A stretch of DNA of 7,200 nucleotides, from contig JAIDJD010000150.1 in the NCBI GenBank assembly GCA_029052375.1, positions 1 to 7,200 on the forward strand, in the 5' to 3' direction. This stretch comes from Duncaniella sp. Its GTDB lineage: Bacteria; Bacteroidota; Bacteroidia; Bacteroidales; Muribaculaceae. Both the position numbers and the translations under genes were made by a program. Positions 5,109 through 7,200 of this stretch are shown here, one piece after another (positions within the stretch are counted from its first letter, which is position 1; the number at the start of each line of letters is the position of its first letter). Under the pieces are notes generated by a model. It ran no database searches. It was not told where the DNA came from and saw nothing but the letters and a program-made list of their open reading frames with translations.

Positions 5109-7200
5109 ATCTTTAGGAATTTGGCATATTTGAGCAGCAGGACGCGCTGGGGCATATCGTCGCTGTCGAAAGCCACGGCCATCCTGTCTCCCGCTCCGCC
5201 AGTCTCGACAGACAGTATGGAGCCGTTGCCGAACCGGGGATGGAAAATCCTGTCTCCAACAGCGAGGTCGCCTATGCTGTGGAGTCTCGGCTCGCCGGGA
5301 ACCGAAGCCTTGGCCGGAGCGGCCTCCTGTGACGAGGGCGCGGCAAACGGAGCCGCCTGATAGCCTCGCAGGTCGCCGAGAGGACGGGCCGACGAGCGCA
5401 TCTGGGGCGAGATGTGCTGAGGGCGCGGCCTGTACGGTGCCTGCTGACCAGAAGCGAAATCGCGTCCCACGGAGAGCGAGAGATACTGAGGGTCTATGTC
5501 GCGGATGAAGGGCGAGATGACGGTAGACATCATGGTACCGTTGCGGAAACGGCGGGTGGCATAGCTCATCATGCAGAAATGGCGGGCGCGCGTGATGGCC
5601 ACGTAGAGCAGGCGGCGCTCCTCGTCTACCTGGGCCTGCGAATCCTGTGACATACTCGACGGGAAGAGGCCATCCTCGACACCGGCGACAAAGATATTGT
5701 TGAACTCCAGGCCCTTGGCGGCATGGACAGTCATCAGCGTCACGCGGTCTGGGTTGTCCTCCTCGCCGTCTGTCACATCCTGGTCCGAGGATAGCGAGAC
5801 GGTGGTGAGGAACGAGACAAGGCCCTCGTCGGCTCCCTCCTCGCGGGCGCTCTCAACGTGCTGGCGCACGGCGTTGAGCAGCTCCTCGAGGTTCTCCTTG
5901 CGGGCTATGTTCTCGGGGGTGGTGTCGTGCTGGAAGAGGGCGGCCATGCCCGAGCGGCGCATGATGTCGAAGGCCACCACATCGGCCTGCACGCCGTCGT
6001 CCACCTGGCGGATGAAGCCGTCGATGAGATTGGCGAACAGCTCGAGCTTGCGGCGGGCGGCTCCCTTGACCTCGGCAGGCATCAGCTCGGGATGGGTGAC
6101 GAGGTGCCAGAGCGAACAGCCGTGGCCGAAGGCGGCGGTAACAAGCCTGGACACGGTGGTGTCTCCAATGCCTCGGGCCGGATAGTTGACTATGCGGCGG
6201 AAGGCCTCGTCGTCGTCCGGATTGGCGGCCATGTGGAAGTAGGCCAGGGCGTCCTTGACCTCCTTGCGCTGGTAGAACGACTGGCCGCCGTAGATGCGGT
6301 AAGGGATATTGCGCTTGCGCAGCGACTCCTCGAGCAGGCGGCTCTGGGCGTTGGTGCGGTAGAGTATGGCAAAGTCGCTCCAGTCGTCGCCCGAGCTGAC
6401 GCGGCGCTGAGCCACACGCGCGGCCACCTTGTAGGCTTCCTCCTCGTCTGTGTAGCACTTCACCACCTCTATCTTGTCGCCGAGGTCGTTCTCCGAATAC
6501 ACCTTCTTGGGCAGCTGGTCGCGGTTCTTGGCTATAAGGCTGCCGGCGGCGTCGATGATGTTGCGCGTGGAGCGGTAGTTGCGCTCGAGCTTGAAGATGC
6601 GCAGGCCGGGGAACGAGCGGTCGAGGTGCAGGATGTTGCCGATGTCGGCGCCGCGGAACGAGTATATGCTCTGTGCATCGTCGCCAACGACACAGAGCGG
6701 GCCCTCGGGGCCCACTATCTGCTCTACTATGCGGTGCTGCGCGCCGTTGGTGTCCTGATACTCGTCCACGAGCACGTACATGAACCGCTCTCTATACTCG
6801 GCGCATACCTCGGGATGGTCGCGGAAGAGCAGGTATGTGTTGAGCAGCAGGTCGTCGAAGTCCATCGCTCCCGCCGTGCGGCACCGTGCGGCATAGGTGA
6901 GAAATATGTTGGCCAGCTTGGGACGTCCGTTGCGCGCGTCGGACAGCTGGCACCCGCGGTCGGCGGCATAGAGCTCGGCCGTGACCAGGGCGTTCTTGGC
7001 GTTGGAGATGATGTTCTGGACCAGGGCCGGCTTGTAAATCTTGTCGTCTAGAGCCATCTCCTTGATGATGGCCTTGAGGAGCGAGCGCGAGTCGCCGGAG
7101 TCGTATATGGTGAACGAGTTCTTGAAGCCTATGAGCGGCGCGTTGGCGCGGAGTATGCGCGAGAAGATGGAGTGGAACGTACCCATCCACAGCTTGGAGG
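5105..7200 (-). CDS. pcrA: PcrA/UvrD-type superfamily 1 DNA helicase, 5'-truncated
   Basis: ATP-dependent 3'-to-5' DNA helicase for nucleotide-excision repair and clearing of replication-transcription conflicts. The frame runs off the right edge: codons before the ATG at 7186 read Ser-Lys-Leu-Trp, leading into the motif WMGTFHS. That is motif Ia, not a true start, so roughly 100 residues with the Walker A motif are missing. Numbering from that Met, the visible motifs are MDFDDLL (108-114), motif II VDEYQDTN (140-147), motif III VVGDDAQSIYSFRGAD (166-181), motif IV LERNYRST (200-207), motif V MTVHAAKGLEF (485-495) and motif VI DEERRLLYVAITRAR (521-535). A Pro/Gln/Ala-rich linker (about 573-634) leads to a C-terminal Tudor-like domain (about 636-693, GDRIFHPRFGNGSI) like the RNA polymerase-binding tail of PcrA. 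That tail and the motif order favour PcrA/UvrD over Rep or RecB. It is the first visible gene of the - strand run and overlaps nspC by 4 bases. The visible 693 residues plus the missing part give about 790, slightly long for the family, mostly because of the linker. Confidence 0.95.
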   Translation of the reverse strand, partial: SKLWMGTFHSIFSRILRANAPLIGFKNSFTIYDSGDSRSLLKAIIKEMALDDKIYKPALVQNIISNAKNALVTAELYAADRGCQLSDARNGRPKLANIFLTYAARCRTAGAMDFDDLLLNTYLLFRDHPEVCAEYRERFMYVLVDEYQDTNGAQHRIVEQIVGPEGPLCVVGDDAQSIYSFRGADIGNILHLDRSFPGLRIFKLERNYRSTRNIIDAAGSLIAKNRDQLPKKVYSENDLGDKIEVVKCYTDEEEAYKVAARVAQRRVSSGDDWSDFAILYRTNAQSRLLEESLRKRNIPYRIYGGQSFYQRKEVKDALAYFHMAANPDDDEAFRRIVNYPARGIGDTTVSRLVTAAFGHGCSLWHLVTHPELMPAEVKGAARRKLELFANLIDGFIRQVDDGVQADVVAFDIMRRSGMAALFQHDTTPENIARKENLEELLNAVRQHVESAREEGADEGLVSFLTTVSLSSDQDVTDGEEDNPDRVTLMTVHAAKGLEFNNIFVAGVEDGLFPSSMSQDSQAQVDEERRLLYVAITRARHFCMMSYATRRFRNGTMMSTVISPFIRDIDPQYLSLSVGRDFASGQQAPYRPRPQHISPQMRSSARPLGDLRGYQAAPFAAPSSQEAAPAKASVPGEPRLHSIGDLAVGDRIFHPRFGNGSILSVETGGAGDRMAVAFDSDDMPQRVLLLKYAKFLKI

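Noticed and set aside
3960..5360. 466-codon open frame on the + strand opposite nspC and the end of the helicase gene
   Set aside because: Over nspC it runs in exact codon register with nspC, so it stays open simply because TTA, CTA and TCA codons are rare in this GC-rich gene. Its translation shows no recognisable domain.
5858..7051. 397-codon open frame on the + strand opposite the helicase gene
   Set aside because: It is also in codon register with the helicase frame and is explained the same way; all helicase motifs are on the - strand.
7184..7186. ATG as a start of the helicase gene
   Set aside because: It is the Met inside the conserved helicase motif Ia (WMGTFHS); the frame stays open to the window edge and the Walker A motif must lie beyond it.

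Overview
This is a GC-rich, densely packed bacterial chromosomal segment with six protein genes and no RNA genes, mobile elements or CRISPR arrays that I can see. The gene families, the lack of Shine-Dalgarno-like sites before the starts, and an NspC-type decarboxylase paired with a PcrA-like helicase fit the Bacteroidota. High GC combined with frequent ATA isoleucine codons makes a gut Bacteroidales lineage plausible (for example a Muribaculaceae-like organism), but that placement is inference.

Left part, + strand (1-2182): the 3' part of mtaB, a tRNA methylthiotransferase gene whose start lies before the window, overlaps by 4 bases a family 2 glycosyltransferase gene of the rhamnosyltransferase (WbbL) type. 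The two are probably cotranscribed and translationally coupled.

Right part, - strand (7200 down to 2206): four genes follow one another head to tail. They are a pcrA/uvrD-type helicase cut by the right edge, nspC (carboxyspermidine/carboxynorspermidine decarboxylase, overlapping the helicase by 4 bases), a membrane-anchored family 2 glycosyltransferase, and radC. The gaps are an overlap, 40 bases and 10 bases, so one transcript could carry all four, although their functions (DNA repair, polyamine synthesis, glycan synthesis) do not form one pathway. The two gene sets converge at 2183-2205, where only a weak hairpin is visible. No gene-free stretch exceeds 40 bases, and any main promoters must lie outside the window.

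The window looks mostly like ordinary housekeeping sequence, and I found no convincing undescribed system. The one feature worth a second look is a run of eight C residues, on the coding strand, ending 8 bases before the start codon of the second glycosyltransferase. It is a possible slippage-prone tract that could tune expression of a surface-glycan gene.
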